Shown here one piece after another: positions 1-12,050 of a stretch of 64,000 nucleotides of DNA. Position 1 is the first letter of the stretch. Every line of letters starts with the position of its first letter. This stretch comes from Theocolax elegans. Lineage: Eukaryota > Arthropoda > Insecta > Hymenoptera > Cerocephalidae. The notes under the pieces were generated by a model. It did not search any database. It was not told where the DNA came from and saw nothing but the letters and a program-made list of their open reading frames with translations. Where the stretch lies: the NCBI GenBank assembly GCA_026168455.1, contig CM047425.1:86121580-86185579 (forward strand). The letters run 5' to 3'. The position numbers and the translations under genes are program-made.

Positions 1-250
1 GTCAAGAGTGACTAAAGTACAAAAAAGTGAAGGAGGAGAGAGGGAGAGAAGGAGTGAGGGAGAGGGGGAGAGGGGGGGAGGAGGGAGAGAGTTGAAAAAA
101 GAGATCGTCCATCGCGGATGTGTCGTCTGGACGGTGTCCCAGGGTCAGCGGGTTTACGACTCCTTTCTGTGCTTGGCGTTCGGTGGACCGCCCACCAATT
201 GAATTAGCCGCCTGTTATATGCGAAAATCCGTCGGCTACCGAGGGAGCTT
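1..250. promoter_or_regulatory. GA/G-rich block and CpG-containing segment
   Basis: Positions 30-100 are almost pure purine (GA and G runs). Positions 64-85 hold four G-runs of at least three separated by short loops, enough for a G-quadruplex on the + strand. Positions 105-240 have higher GC with several CpG dinucleotides. A GA/G-rich tract joined to a CpG-rich patch recurs across this window, so a cis-regulatory element is plausible, but no core promoter motif is obvious. A 64-codon open frame from position 8 runs through the purine tract and encodes low-complexity Glu/Arg/Gly. I do not consider it a gene. Confidence 0.35.
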
Positions 251-1140
251 CTTTCTTCTTCTTTTTTTGTTGCTTTTTTGTTAGATGGACGATCTACTAA
301 CACGCGTTCCGTGTGACTCATACCCTCGGTGATTCATTTCTTCTCTCGCGCGAATTCAAATTGTTTATATGCGCTCGCGAATTCCTTTCATTACGACTGA
401 CTGATATATACATCCTCTTTTATGTTCAAATGTGATTTCTCTCGATTCGGAGGTCGAATCGGTCGTAGTACCTTCGCTTCTAACTGCGAGTATCCTTTTT
501 AATTGAAATGATCTCGAGTCGTTCCAACAGTACGTTACATGCCATTCAACGCAAGATATTCTCAATTAAATATCGTTGAGAGAATCTTTAAGGCAAGAAA
601 TCTCGATGATTTAAATTCGTGCATTACCAACCGATCAACGAACTGCATATTTTTAATTAATATTTCATCACTTAATTGTCGCCCAAATTTTTTAATTTGT
701 TTGATGTTATTATAAAATATCGAAATTTAAATTATAAAGTAGACATAAACACGATGCATAAACATCCAAGCAACAATCCATAACTGGTGAAATGTAGCCA
801 TTATCCGTACATATTAAAAAGTAAATTAATTGTTTATATTATTATTGATGAACATCTACTCGTAATAATATTATGTTAAAAAAATAAATATATATAAAAA
901 TTAAAATCTCTAAAGACAGACTTTGAGTGAAAAGTGTACTCAAATTTTCCATTCCCATAATTTAAGATCAAGATTAAGAGCAAAAGCTTCTATACGCAGC
1001 AGAAATATCAATGTGGATTTGAAAAAAACGAAAAACTATACACGTTGCATAAAATTATCTTTAAATATGTCACTACTCGATACCGCCTACCGTATCTATA
1101 TAGATATGCTCGTAACTAATCTTTTTTTTAACTAACTATT
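251..1140. other. AT-rich sequence, nothing recognised
   Basis: AT-rich DNA with short T and A runs. I see no coding-like frame with splice sites, no RNA gene and no clear repeat. Confidence 0.6.
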
Positions 1141-1460
1141 TGACCTTGAGTACGGCCACTCTTTTTTAATTTCTAAGGTGACCCGAGCGCGACCCCTAAG
1201 AAACGATGAGAGCGTAGCCGGATTGATTTTGCATATAGACGGCAAAGACCACGACGACGAAGACTAAAGAAGACGCGAAGTTAGAGAAAAAAAGAACGTT
1301 AGAGAAAGAGGGGGGGAGGAGTGATCGAGAAGCAAGCATCGTACAGTGACGAAGGACGCGATTACGAGAGCGCGAGACTCGGACATTTGCACGGATTAAC
1401 ATGTAACCGGGTTATTCGGCCTGTTCGCCATAATAAAGGTCACCGATCGTCCGGAATTTG
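1141..1460. promoter_or_regulatory. CpG-rich island with FTZ-F1-type half-site
   Basis: Positions 1160-1460 are clearly richer in GC and CpG than their surroundings. Position 1141 begins TGACCTTGAG, whose complement contains TCAAGGTCA, an exact match to the monomeric half-site of FTZ-F1/ERR-class nuclear receptors. A second AAGGTCA lies near 1435. A purine-rich GA/G tract lies at 1300-1322. The sequence shows only the motifs. Enhancer activity is inference. Confidence 0.35.
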
Positions 1461-2583
1461 GGCGATTCTAAACATCGAATATTTTCACGGAGGCGTCTTA
1501 TATGTTTCGCTACAAATTCGAATAGTCAGATGTACTATGCACCTTTGGCTGTTAAAATACACTATTATCAAAAATCCATATAAAATTAACAGTTACTATA
1601 ATACGGTCTGTTTGCTTTGATTAAAGTTTGAATGTAAAAATTTTACTCTTATCGCAACTTTATTTTTAAGAAATTTCAACCAAGAGATTTCAGACCTTTA
1701 AATTTAATTTTTATTCACGGCAAGTATAGCACCTTTCCCTAAAACCTTAATTTTGTAATTGAACTTTGAGCATTACTTAACAAATAAATTATATTTAAAA
1801 TGTGAATTTTTTGTGAAATTTGATTAACATAAATAATTAACAGCAGCGCTAATAAAAATTTAAAAATATAGATTTTAACAAAGTTTAAATAATGTTTTAA
1901 TGATATAATATTGAATAAATGCAGATAATAATCTTAATTAATGCTCGCAATAGAATATTCATCATTATGATACGAAATTAATAATCATAGAAAAATGTAT
2001 AACTCTAAGATTATATTTGTTTACTTAAACGATGAAGTATACACTAAACTTTTTATCAAGAGCATTAATTAAACGGTGTACTTATGCTGCGTCAATGCAA
2101 TAACTTTAACAATGACATTAAACAAAAGAAAATCTAGTGAACCATACCGATACAAGCTTAGATGCCACTGTATTTGTCAGAGTCTAAAGCTGAGTGCGTC
2201 AGTGTAGAGATAAGTCAATTTAGTGGCATTAGTATGGAGTGACCTGACTGTCCGTCGATTTTTTTCTCACTCGAGTATACAACTGTAAGCGATAGAGCAG
2301 TCGATTAAAAAACATTGATACTGCCAGGTGTAAACGTTCGATTAACCTTCAACGGGGGCGCGTATGCGGAGGGTTTCAAGACCCTGATCGTCTAAAACCA
2401 CAGACTTCTTCAATATCGACGTATACGATGCCAGTCAACCTCGACATTAATCACAAGGTCGGAGGTTACGAGTTCGTTTTTCTGTTAAATCGAAAGAAAC
2501 GATAAGTAGATATATATAAACCTTGTGTGTTATTTTATATGTATAATGTAAGTATGCGCTTCGACGAACGAATCAATCGAACA

Positions 2584-2584
<1 letters not shown>
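1461..2584. other. AT-rich sequence with mildly GC-richer part, nothing recognised
   Basis: Mostly AT-rich. Positions 2160-2500 are somewhat richer in GC and include a short 8-bp inverted repeat (2162-2169 with 2221-2228), too short to call an element. No gene seen. Confidence 0.5.

Positions 2585-2636
<52 letters not shown>
2585..2636. repeat. (TA)n microsatellite
   Basis: About 26 TA dinucleotides with one CA interruption near 2619. Confidence 0.95.
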
Positions 2637-3640
2637 CAATACCGAGGTTTCGTTTGAACGGTGCATACTTATATATACGCAGTTGATTTCGTACACTAGC
2701 TATAGATTACACTGCACACTCATAATTGCAATTTTAGACATTCTAATTTACACAACTGCAATTACTAAAACGTGTATATCGTCTCTGATAAAAAAATCAT
2801 ATTGCATTTACAAAGCCATTAGTGCGTACCTATATATAGAAGAAATTTAAGTAAGCTATTGTATGGTGTAGTTTTCAGTAGTAGGTTCTAAGTTATAGGT
2901 TGTTTAATTTAAACTTTATTATTTATCAAAATAATATTTATGTAATAATTAAAATATAATTGTTAAGTAAATGTATTAGCCCGTCAATTACAAACGTCAT
3001 TCAATTACGTCAAATCCTTCTTACATAAGCTTTATTCGTACATGTCTTTTAAACGACGTATCCTTCGTAAATGGTTTTGTACAAAATTTACGTAATAACT
3101 TATTAAAATATTGTAATAATATAAGTTTGCAAATATTATTGATTTATTTTCATTTAAAAAATCGTTTAACAAAATACTTAGTTTTAAAATCATTGAAATA
3201 TTGCGCATATTTTAAACACGCAGAACAAAAAATAAACAATTGTTTTTTTTTCTTGGATAGTTTAGAATTCACAAAATATAACACATTTAACTTTTATTTT
3301 ATTACTTTTATTGACTGATGCCTATTATTTAATTATATACGGGTGAATATAATTCAAGAAAAAAATTGATCAGATTTATTATGATGATTTAATGCTATTT
3401 ATAAAATTTTGTATTGATTTACTGGTGATCCCTCAATTCCTAGTTCATAAAATGTATTTCTCTGAAATATCCTGTTTCATTATGAATATTGTGGGAATAA
3501 TTATGAACAAATGCTGTAAAATATTTGTAAGGTAGCTATTACGTGTACACCTATAGTCAAAATTAACAAAAATCCACAAGTCATTTAGTCAAGTGTACAC
3601 AGTACACCCTCGACGTGAAAATTTGCAAAATCCATAATCA
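2637..3640. other. AT-rich sequence, nothing recognised
   Basis: Open frames here are short and AT-driven, without convincing splice context. Confidence 0.6.
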
Positions 3641-3649
3641 TTTTTACAC

Positions 3650-3935
3650 TAGGAATTGACGCGAGTAACGAATAAGAGGAAGGAGGGGGGAGGGGGAGGG
3701 GGAGGGTGACCCTGAATTATGTAACCAAGCGCGAGCGACGCGCTGGATGCGATCGCGAATACATATCGACGCAAGGTCACCGACTGCGAGAAAAAGTCCG
3801 GCCCCGCGTGGAATTCGCGCGTTCGAGTGCAAATTTTCTGGGTTTTTTTTTTCTGTTCGACGGATGATCGCCGCCACGCGAAAAAGTAACTTCTCACTCG
3901 AGAGTCGAGTGTAAGCAAACACGTGGAGTCACGGT
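3650..3935. promoter_or_regulatory. CpG-rich island with G-quadruplex tract
   Basis: GC and CpG rise sharply here. Positions 3685-3707 consist of G-runs of 6, 5, 5 and 3 separated by single A residues, a canonical G-quadruplex-forming sequence on the + strand. GCAAGGTCAC at 3771-3780 carries a CAAGGTCA nuclear-receptor half-site. Two overlapping - strand open frames of about 90 codons cross the island, but GC-rich DNA lacks stop codons by composition and they have no recognisable motif. I read this as a cis-regulatory island. Confidence 0.4.
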
Positions 3936-5082
3936 TTTCGAGGTCGTTATATTTTTGTATATAGTTATGTTTTCTTATTTTTGCGTTAGGAAAAAACGCG
4001 AGCGCATCCGCGCGTGCCGGAAGCGATTCGATTATGTCACGACTTTATATTCAATGTTTTTCCGATTTAACATCGATGATGTATATGTATGTAATTATCG
4101 CAATTTTTCACAATCGATTCTTAATTTGTGTGGCTCTCATTATAATGAATTTTCTTATTAACCTCTCGTTTGTCTAACTTAAGTCTGTATTGTCTTGAAT
4201 TTTAGCGTTTCGTACAAACGGTGTTGATACCCTACTTCTTTTATACTGTGTTAAAATTTGTTGAAACAAATAATTACATATTATATTTAGTCGTTAATGT
4301 TAATGAGTAATTTACTTGCATTATCACGGTAAACGTGTGTGTGTAAAGAGGTTAAGCTAAACCTACATTTTTCTTAAATATCAATGAATTAATAATCATT
4401 GTAATTACCGAGTGTCCCTGTAATCTAAATAAATTTAAACGTTTTAATGTAAAACTTTTGTTTAACGTTTCCTCGGTCGTTCGGAGAACAAAAGTGTTAT
4501 TTTTTTGTTAAAATATTATTTTTAGCCCGTAAATAATGAAAAAGTATCCGTGTAAATTGCTATTGTAATTTCAAATTGCTTATCAATACTGAAGCGTACA
4601 AGGTAACACACGGTTAAGGTCAGAAGTATAAAACAATAATAAAATGTTATGCAAGATATTTCAAGTTATTATACTTGAAATTACGTTAACAAGCAGCAAT
4701 ACTATTTTTTTGTCAAGATAATTTTAATAAATTTAAATTGAAATGTCGCGAATAAAAATTTTATCTACTGATGAATTTATTAATTTTATACTTTTAGATA
4801 TATAATACATATATATATTACGCAGTAATATTTATAACGTCAACAAATGGTGGTTATGGTTTTTTTGCAGTAAATTAACAACCAAATAATATACTTACGT
4901 ATAATTTAAAATTATGTAGTAAATTGAGTTATATGCACACTATATGTATTAAAAACAGTTAATTACAATGATGCATCATATTATAAAGATGAAATTCTAT
5001 ATTCCGGCAGTTGCATGGTTTGATACGTAATATACTGACTACGTAAAGTATGCAAAAATCTGAAATGTACTTTTTTGGAAAA
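3936..5082. other. AT-rich sequence, nothing recognised
   Basis: No gene, RNA gene or clear repeat seen. Confidence 0.6.
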
Positions 5083-5903
5083 TATGGGCAAATATAATAG
5101 TTTTCACATTTTATGTAATTGAAACATGTTAATTTTTAAAATCTGTAATCCTGGTTTAATATCTGGTTTCCTGAAGGGGCACAACATTGTATTTGGGCTT
5201 AATTTGTTTGTTGTACGGCCAATGAAATAGTTGTCAATTTTGGGTAAAGTATAGCTAAAACGGCACAGTTAATATTTCCTTACGAGTAAAAAACAGTTAC
5301 GTTTTTCAGCAATCCAATTGAAAAAAACCTGATATTTTAAGAATTTTATTTATTTTTTAATTGCGTTATTCAACATAATCGCACAATAATTATAGTATAT
5401 GATTCTTGGCTTTAACATAAAAAATTTAAGCTCCATATGGGTTGTGTGTCTTATTTGAAAATTGATATATATATATATTTCAAGTATTATTAGTTAATAA
5501 CATTAAAACTTATTAATATTATTAAAACAATTTCGAGTAAGGCACTCAATCTTTAGGGGACTTAAGTTCTTTGTATTAAAGCCAAGAATCATATCAAATT
5601 ATTATTATGCAATTATGTTGAACAGCGCAATTTAAAAATAAATAAAACTCTTAAAATTTCAGGTTTTTTTAATTAGTTTGCTAAAAAACTTAACTGCTTT
5701 TTACTCGTAAGGAAATATTAACTGTTCCGTTTTAGCTATATATACTTAACCCAAAATTGACAACTGTTCGATTGTCCGTACAACAAACAAATTAAGCCCT
5801 AATACACTGATGTGCCTCTTCAGAAAACCAAGTTACAAACTTTAAAAAATAACACATTTTAATTACATAAAATGTTTAAACTATTGCAGATTTGCCCACA
5901 TAA
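5083..5903. mobile_element. Large decayed palindrome (fold-back/MITE-like element)
   Basis: The left arm (about 5083-5466) reappears as the reverse complement in the right arm (about 5535-5903). Paired blocks include GGGCAAAT with ATTTGCCC, ATGATTCTTGGCTTTAA (near 5400) with its complement near 5575, and CCTTACGAGTAAAAA (near 5279) with its complement near 5700. Arms are about 370-385 bp with many substitutions and small indels, leaving about 70 bp of AT-rich loop. No transposase frame is present, so it would be non-autonomous. I see no clean target-site duplication, in keeping with an old insertion. The superfamily cannot be assigned. Confidence 0.8.
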
Positions 5904-6364
5904 CACTATTATAATAAGTTTAAACTAGACTACATCTACAAATTATAGCTATTTGCCTGCAGACGATATGTGATTATTCCATTTGTAGTGTATGAACAAC
6001 GTTTATTTCGCAGTATTTGAAAGATTATGTAAGATATTTCATCCTAATGAATCAAAATGCATAACCTATAATTTTATATTTTTTGCTTTGAATTATGTTA
6101 CTTATCGTCAGAAGACCCCGGCTTGTACAAAAATAATATTATGTCTATCAGGGAATAGAAAATTTATTGAATAGAAAAAGAATCTTAAACCAACAAAGGA
6201 TTTTTATTGTTATGAACTATATGTAGCATATGTCATTCGCAAGTTGATGGAAACAATTGTTAATAGACTCGCTGTTTAGTTTCGAAAACAAATTTTTTAA
6301 AAAATGTAGATAAGTCTTGGTCACAAGGAAAAACTTGATGTTTTAACATAAATTGCAATATCGG
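5904..6364. other. AT-rich sequence, nothing recognised
   Basis: No supported gene. A 60-codon open frame from 5992 is AT-driven and has no splice context. Confidence 0.55.
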
Positions 6365-6600
6365 AAATGTGTCACGAGGCGCGAGGAGACCCCGCGACCG
6401 CGAACTCGTAAGGTGAGAGAGAGAGAGAGAGGGAATGAGCGCGCGCGACCTTGTCCTTGCCCCTGAGAAGCGACTGGCTCGTTTCGCCTTGGCCGCGGAT
6501 CGATGCGCCGCGCTTGCAATGAGGTGCGCGTCTTTTCGGTTGACCCGTCCTTTTTACCCCTGACGCCCGCGCGATCGTTTAATAATGTACACCCCGATGC
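6365..6600. promoter_or_regulatory. CpG-rich island with (GA)n tract
   Basis: A GC-rich segment with many CpGs. It carries a (GA)n tract at 6415-6432 and the string GACCTTGTCCTTG at about 6448, which overlaps a nuclear-receptor-like half-site. A very similar string recurs in the island near 11760. GA tracts are the known binding sites of GAGA factor and CLAMP-type proteins in insects. Function as an enhancer or promoter is inferred from composition only. Confidence 0.4.
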
Positions 6601-8520
6601 CCCTGGTCACGCTGAGGACATTAACGAATTTTCGACTATTGTGGATTATATACCAATCCGATTTTCTATATTTGACGCAACAGCTATCTTTGCTCTAGAT
6701 TTCGTCATGCAGGTTATAATACATTTAGTCGGACACTTATTTATCTAGCGATTGCCTTATTCGATGCAATATTTCTTTATATTTTGTTCTACCAACTCTA
6801 GATTAATTATAACTCAAATATTTGCGCGATTTCCCAAAATTTAATTATGTTTATAAATTTTATTAATAAATATTTATTTTTACTCTATCTAAATAGAGCC
6901 ACAAAATTATTTTATCTACATTCAATAAATTTGGTCGATATTCGTCCCTCTCATTATTATTTTTTACTTATTGTCACGCGTTATGTTGACGCATTGTTGA
7001 ATACATTACGCGAATTGTGGGACTTGGATATTATATATTCATATGTATACGGATAAAATAGATACGAGGAAATGCGAATAATTGACTAAAATCATCGTTA
7101 ATTAAAGCAATTATTAAAATGTTTTATACAGTTTTTATTACATACATTAATTGCGGATATATGATTAGTTGTCAGTTTTTGTAATTCCGCAGTCGAGTTT
7201 CCAGTGCTCCGAATTATTTGAAAATACGGGAATTTTAACGTGCACGATTTTGATAACTTTGATAATTTTGATAACATTACTAAAAAAGAACTTTAAAAAT
7301 AATTAAATCCTTAATTAGAAATGAACAATATATTAAGGTCCATTATTATGATTAAATAATGAAATAATTTCGTTTGAATGATTAAATGTTGAAAGAGGTA
7401 ATGAGACAGCTGTAAGTATATAGTCATTCGATTAACGTATATAGAATGGTTTACACGTGCACGTGTCTCGAGTTCGGACTTTGCTTATAACTTTCTTCTT
7501 TTCGATCGAGTCAATCTCTTTTTTCTCGGTATCCCGAAAGTTTTGGAAGTTCACCGTGAGACGCTGATTAATATTGCAGTTTACGTTATAGTTTCCAAGG
7601 TTCCATAAACAAAACGACCGACTGTTATTTATTACGGTTTGAGAAACACTTATACTAACTATACTATATACACATTCATAGTGTATAGCTGTTTTGTTCA
7701 CGCCTTCTTAAAGCGTCATTATTGTATAAACATTATCTAGATAAGGTTATTTACGTATGAAATCACGAATCGTAAAAATCTCATCTTCCGCGTACGGATT
7801 TTGTTATTATTTTAAATATTAATATTTTTCTGATTTATACAATCATTTATATAAGAGGAATACATTTTCTAATAGAAATTAACAGCTCAAGAAAAAATAA
7901 ATATAATAATAAGTCATAATAGTAAAGAAGCTGCTTGCTGATCAAATGTTCTAGGTTTATCGTGATTTCTCAATAAATTTTATGAAAAGAATTTCACCGT
8001 GTATATCTTTATAATAATAATTTTTCTGTGAAGTTTATTTGTGTGTTAATAATAAGGTATATAATTTAAATACCGGCTTATACAAATTTCAAAAACTCAG
8101 TGACCATATCAATAGGATGTATTATAGTATACGTTTAGTATTTAATTATCAGTACAAAATGCATTTGTCAGTGAACTTAAATTATTATTGATCACTATAT
8201 TATCATTACTTACATTGTTTTCGAACAATACCAAACAAACGAGTTTCCTTATTGCAAATTTTTTTTATTATCCACAGGTTACTTGTAATGTTAATTAATA
8301 TTTATTTTCTAAACTAACCTACTAATTACGAATGTCAATTACGTGTTTATTTATGCGTTTCATATAAGCAATAATTAAATGAATTGAAATATACCCTATC
8401 GGTTATAATACTATATGCACACGAAACGAAATTTACATCGTAATCTTATTCTTCTACTACTTATTCACGGTGAGTCAATAGCATCATAGATAAAAAAATA
8501 AATAAATCTCAAGTTCAACC
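6601..8520. other. AT-rich sequence, nothing recognised
   Basis: No gene or element recognised. Open frames at 6503-6748 and 6847-7056 lack motifs and good splice context. Confidence 0.55.
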
Positions 8521-8945
8521 AAACTCTCGCGGCTGCTATTCCGAGACATTTTTTTGTCTCAATCTTTTTACCCGCGCTCGTCGTGATTGTCGCGCGATAC
8601 GCGATTGGTCACGCTTACCTTTGACATTGAAACGTCGAGGTGACGACGAAACGTACGTGCGCACAACCGGAATTAAATGCGCTCTATACCTTTCGCGGAG
8701 AGGGAAAAAACGTTGCATAATTTGCGCGTCGTTTCGTTCGTTTATGCGATCGTTTTATGTACATATATATTGCTCGTCGAGATACGCATAACGCGCCGCC
8801 GTCGACGATTGTCTTTTGATCGGACGAATTGGACGTTATTGCTGCCCGGTTGTACTTCCCCGGATTATAGACGCAAAAATTATAACTCGGATAGTGGAAA
8901 TGCCAAGAATTCCCGGCAAAGAAGAATATCTTACACGTCTTGAGT
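8521..8945. promoter_or_regulatory. CpG-rich segment with weak exon signals
   Basis: CpG-rich relative to flanks and open in several frames on both strands, as expected for GC-rich DNA. On the - strand, 8619-8689 is bounded by a pyrimidine-rich acceptor (AG at 8690-8691) and a donor GTAAGC (8613-8618 on the + strand), and is open in one frame. The 23-residue peptide is Arg- and Ser-rich with no recognised motif. It may be a chance exon-like structure. Confidence 0.25.
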
Positions 8946-10988
8946 AACATTGTATTAATATTACTGGGACCTGAAAAAATACATATGTTTCAAGTAATTT
9001 ACTTGAAAACGAGATATTCAAAACTATAGTTTACAATTTTGTAATTATTTCGTCTATAAAATCAAATTGATAATTATGCGAAATTTATTAATATCTATTA
9101 AGAATCTTAAAAAAAATAACAAAAGCTTATCGAGACATTTGGTAAAATTTAAAGTTATTTGTCTTCATCGGTTACTAACGTATTCAATGTCAAAAATTAC
9201 TAAATAATTGTAATTCTTTTATTAAATATACATTATAGTTGGACAATAAAGCATTACTACATCAATTCAATAATGCACTGATAGTTTTTTCAGTAAAATA
9301 AAATGCAATGTTGAAATATAAAAATAATAAAAGTTTTAAAATTTTATTGCCTTATCTATCAATATAATACTCTTTATTTCGATAAAGAGATAACTGGAGC
9401 TTTTTTTTCTGCATGATTTCGTACTTTCGTACACACACTAAAGAATTGTTACAAACAACGGTGCACATTTCACTGAGTTTGCATTTTATATTAGTTATTT
9501 TCAAGTAAACACTTTGTCCTTGTATATGTCTCAAAAACAATATTGTTTAACTCTTGGATTTTATCGATCATGGAAGGCGAATTGACTGGTAACGTCATGC
9601 CAATATACATAATAATATCATCGATGATGTCCAAGTAAATTTATTAATTAGCGGAAAACTTGTCACTTACAACAAAATCAAGATTACTATGTTTAAACGA
9701 ATTAAGAGAGATGATAAAACTGAATATTAATTTACAAGTACTTTATATAAATAAATATTGAATTGTATAATTCTTATTTTAATTTAATAAACTCGTATGT
9801 AGGATACAAATTATTTTAATAGACTTAATATTTTTAAATATAAATTATAATTATTTTAATCATTAATATTTTCTTGCCCGTGGTAATCAAAAACGTGGAA
9901 AATATTTATTGTAGCGGTGGCTTCAGTCAGCATGCCCAGAAAATAAGATTCAAAATTCTAATTATTGTAACATGTATTCAATAATCATATGCTTATTCGT
10001 CTATATGCGAACACAGGAAATTATAATTTTATAATTTTATGTTTCACGTTAATCGCAAGGTACCACGAAAATAATATTTGCCAACAATTATGAAATTTGA
10101 CTTGTTATCGTTAAGCGCAATAATCTAATCTACGTGTCAAGGACTAGGTCCTTAAGTTACGAATCTGCAACAGAATACTGTAACTCAATCTAAAAACATG
10201 AAAGTCAAGCTAAAACAAAAGACCGAATTTCGTGGAAATCCGTCGCAATCGTCGACGACGCGCGCAATTTTCTTTTTCTTTCTCACGCATGCCGAAGCTA
10301 AAAAATACGATTTAATGCAGGAGAATTATACATGGCACTCGGAGTGGCTACAATTGGGCGTAGACATAATTTTCGCATAAATCGGTCAAATATCATATTT
10401 TTAAAAAGCCTTATTGTTTAAAGCGAGAATTGTGATATTTTCATTTTGAGCGAAAATTTTGTACGTATGTATTCTAAAATTTAGTATTACATGACTTTAT
10501 GAGGCTGGCAAATAAATATATTCGGAAAGAAGATTCATCTTGTGTAAAGTTTATCTTTATTTGATTTGTCGATTTTGTATTAGTAAATTTTAAATTGACG
10601 GAAGTTTCCATTTAACAGTAAATTATGTAACCATTTGTAATTATGCATGTTTACTGCGTACCAAACATATCTTGCAGAAAATCATATGATTAACAAATTA
10701 AATATTACATTTACAATTTTTACAAACATTTTATCTTTTTATTTTTCTGCTTAATATATATGCTTTGGGTATTAATTATTATGTATGAAGTGGCTTTAAT
10801 TTAACAAGATTTTTGTATGAACTTCGAAGCATCAATTTTAGGCTTTTTCTATTAACAATATATTCTTGTAATTTCGTAACTTGGCATTTTAAAAAATGAT
10901 ACCATATAAGACCATAAAATGCATATTTTCATTGAATTATATCATACCAAAGATTAGCATCATAGAAACTTTATACTTATACAATTCC
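8946..10988. other. AT-rich sequence, nothing recognised
   Basis: AT-rich DNA with no supported gene. A 60-codon frame at 10198-10380 is mildly GC-richer but has no recognisable motif. Confidence 0.55.
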
Positions 10989-11066
10989 GCACTTGTTTCT
11001 GTCTCACAATCAAAATTAAACACTTATTCCCAAAATTAATTTTGACTGTAAGACCGAAAAAAGTGC
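10989..11066. ncRNA. Candidate pre-miRNA-like hairpin (or tiny MITE)
   Basis: Positions 10989-11019 pair with 11036-11066 as a 31-bp stem with only four single mismatches spread along it and no bulges, closed by a 16-nt loop. The size, loop and isolated mismatches fit an animal microRNA precursor. I do not recognise either arm as a known conserved insect microRNA. A short decayed inverted-repeat transposon would look the same, and which strand is transcribed is unknown. Small-RNA reads with two-arm processing would decide it. Confidence 0.3.
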
Positions 11067-11496
11067 AAGGCAGTCGGCAAAAGAATTGATTATTAATTAT
11101 AAGAACTTTATGTTAAATTACTTGAATAGATACAAATATTTCAATCGTTCCAAATATTTCACTTACTATACATTTGTTTGTCATTTTAAACTCCAATACA
11201 CATTTACGTTCGTATAATTAAATTTAGTAGTGTAAACATGATGCAAAAATCTAATGTTTGTCTACATAAAAATGATTGAATATGCATGCTCGGTTAATAG
11301 CAAATAAGCAAAAAAACTAATAAAAAGTGTGATAAAATACTAATCCATGTAAAACAAATTTTTTAATCAATTTATATACCGAAACAAATCAACATTATAA
11401 AAACATCAGTATCTATTAACAAATATGTGTGTGCTGCGCAGGATGTAATTCTCATATAACTAAAAAAAATAACAATGGATCTAAAATCTATGGAAT
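11067..11496. other. AT-rich sequence, nothing recognised
   Basis: No gene or element seen. Confidence 0.6.
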
Positions 11497-12050
11497 TTAT
11501 TGAAATTTTGGTGACCTTTGAACCGATCTATCTTTCAACGCAATGCGATCGATCAGCTCGGTGAATGAACCCACAACAATCGTGGAAAAAGGTCGCAATA
11601 AAAAGCAAAGTGGGAGGAGATTTTCGGTAACAGGATCAGCGGCGAGAGGTGATAGCAGAAGCGCGAGCGCGCGCAATACAAGACAAAACGCTGCGAGCAG
11701 GCATCGAGGGGCCGAGCGAGCGTGACTCCGCTTGTTCGTCCGTCCGTCCGTGACCACGTGGCCTTGTCCTTGCGCGGCTCGCGCCACCTTTGTATACGTA
11801 TTGTATATACATATATACGTAAAATGTGTGCGCGCGCGAGTGACTCGAACGAGCCTTGCCGTATATATATGTGTGTGCGATCCTTGCAATCACCGGGTTT
11901 GCTCTGTAGTGTATATAGGTATAAGTATATACATCTACCGGCGTATTGTCGTGTGCGCCAAAGCTGTATGAATGAAACGCGTATTGAGTAACACCAACTT
12001 GACGATTGTTGCGCAAACTTCCAGGGATTTTGGTGATGCACACCCGATCT
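11497..12050. promoter_or_regulatory. CpG-rich island with CTCF-core match
   Basis: The strongest part, 11640-11790, is rich in GC and CpG. GCGCCACCT at 11781-11789 is the exact complement of the insect CTCF core AGGTGGCGC. A CACGTG E-box lies at 11755-11760, and GTCCTTGCGCGG nearby resembles the island at 6448. TGACCTTTG near 11512 is a weak nuclear-receptor half-site. Both strands carry 80-160-codon open frames across the island in several frames, which points to low stop-codon density rather than a gene. A TA/TG-rich low-complexity patch follows at 11800-11940. I read it as a candidate enhancer, insulator or promoter. Confidence 0.4.

Noticed and set aside
11497..12043. Overlapping - strand frames of 130-162 codons
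   Set aside because: Frames overlap in all phases across a CpG island and TG/TA repeats, with no domain recognised.
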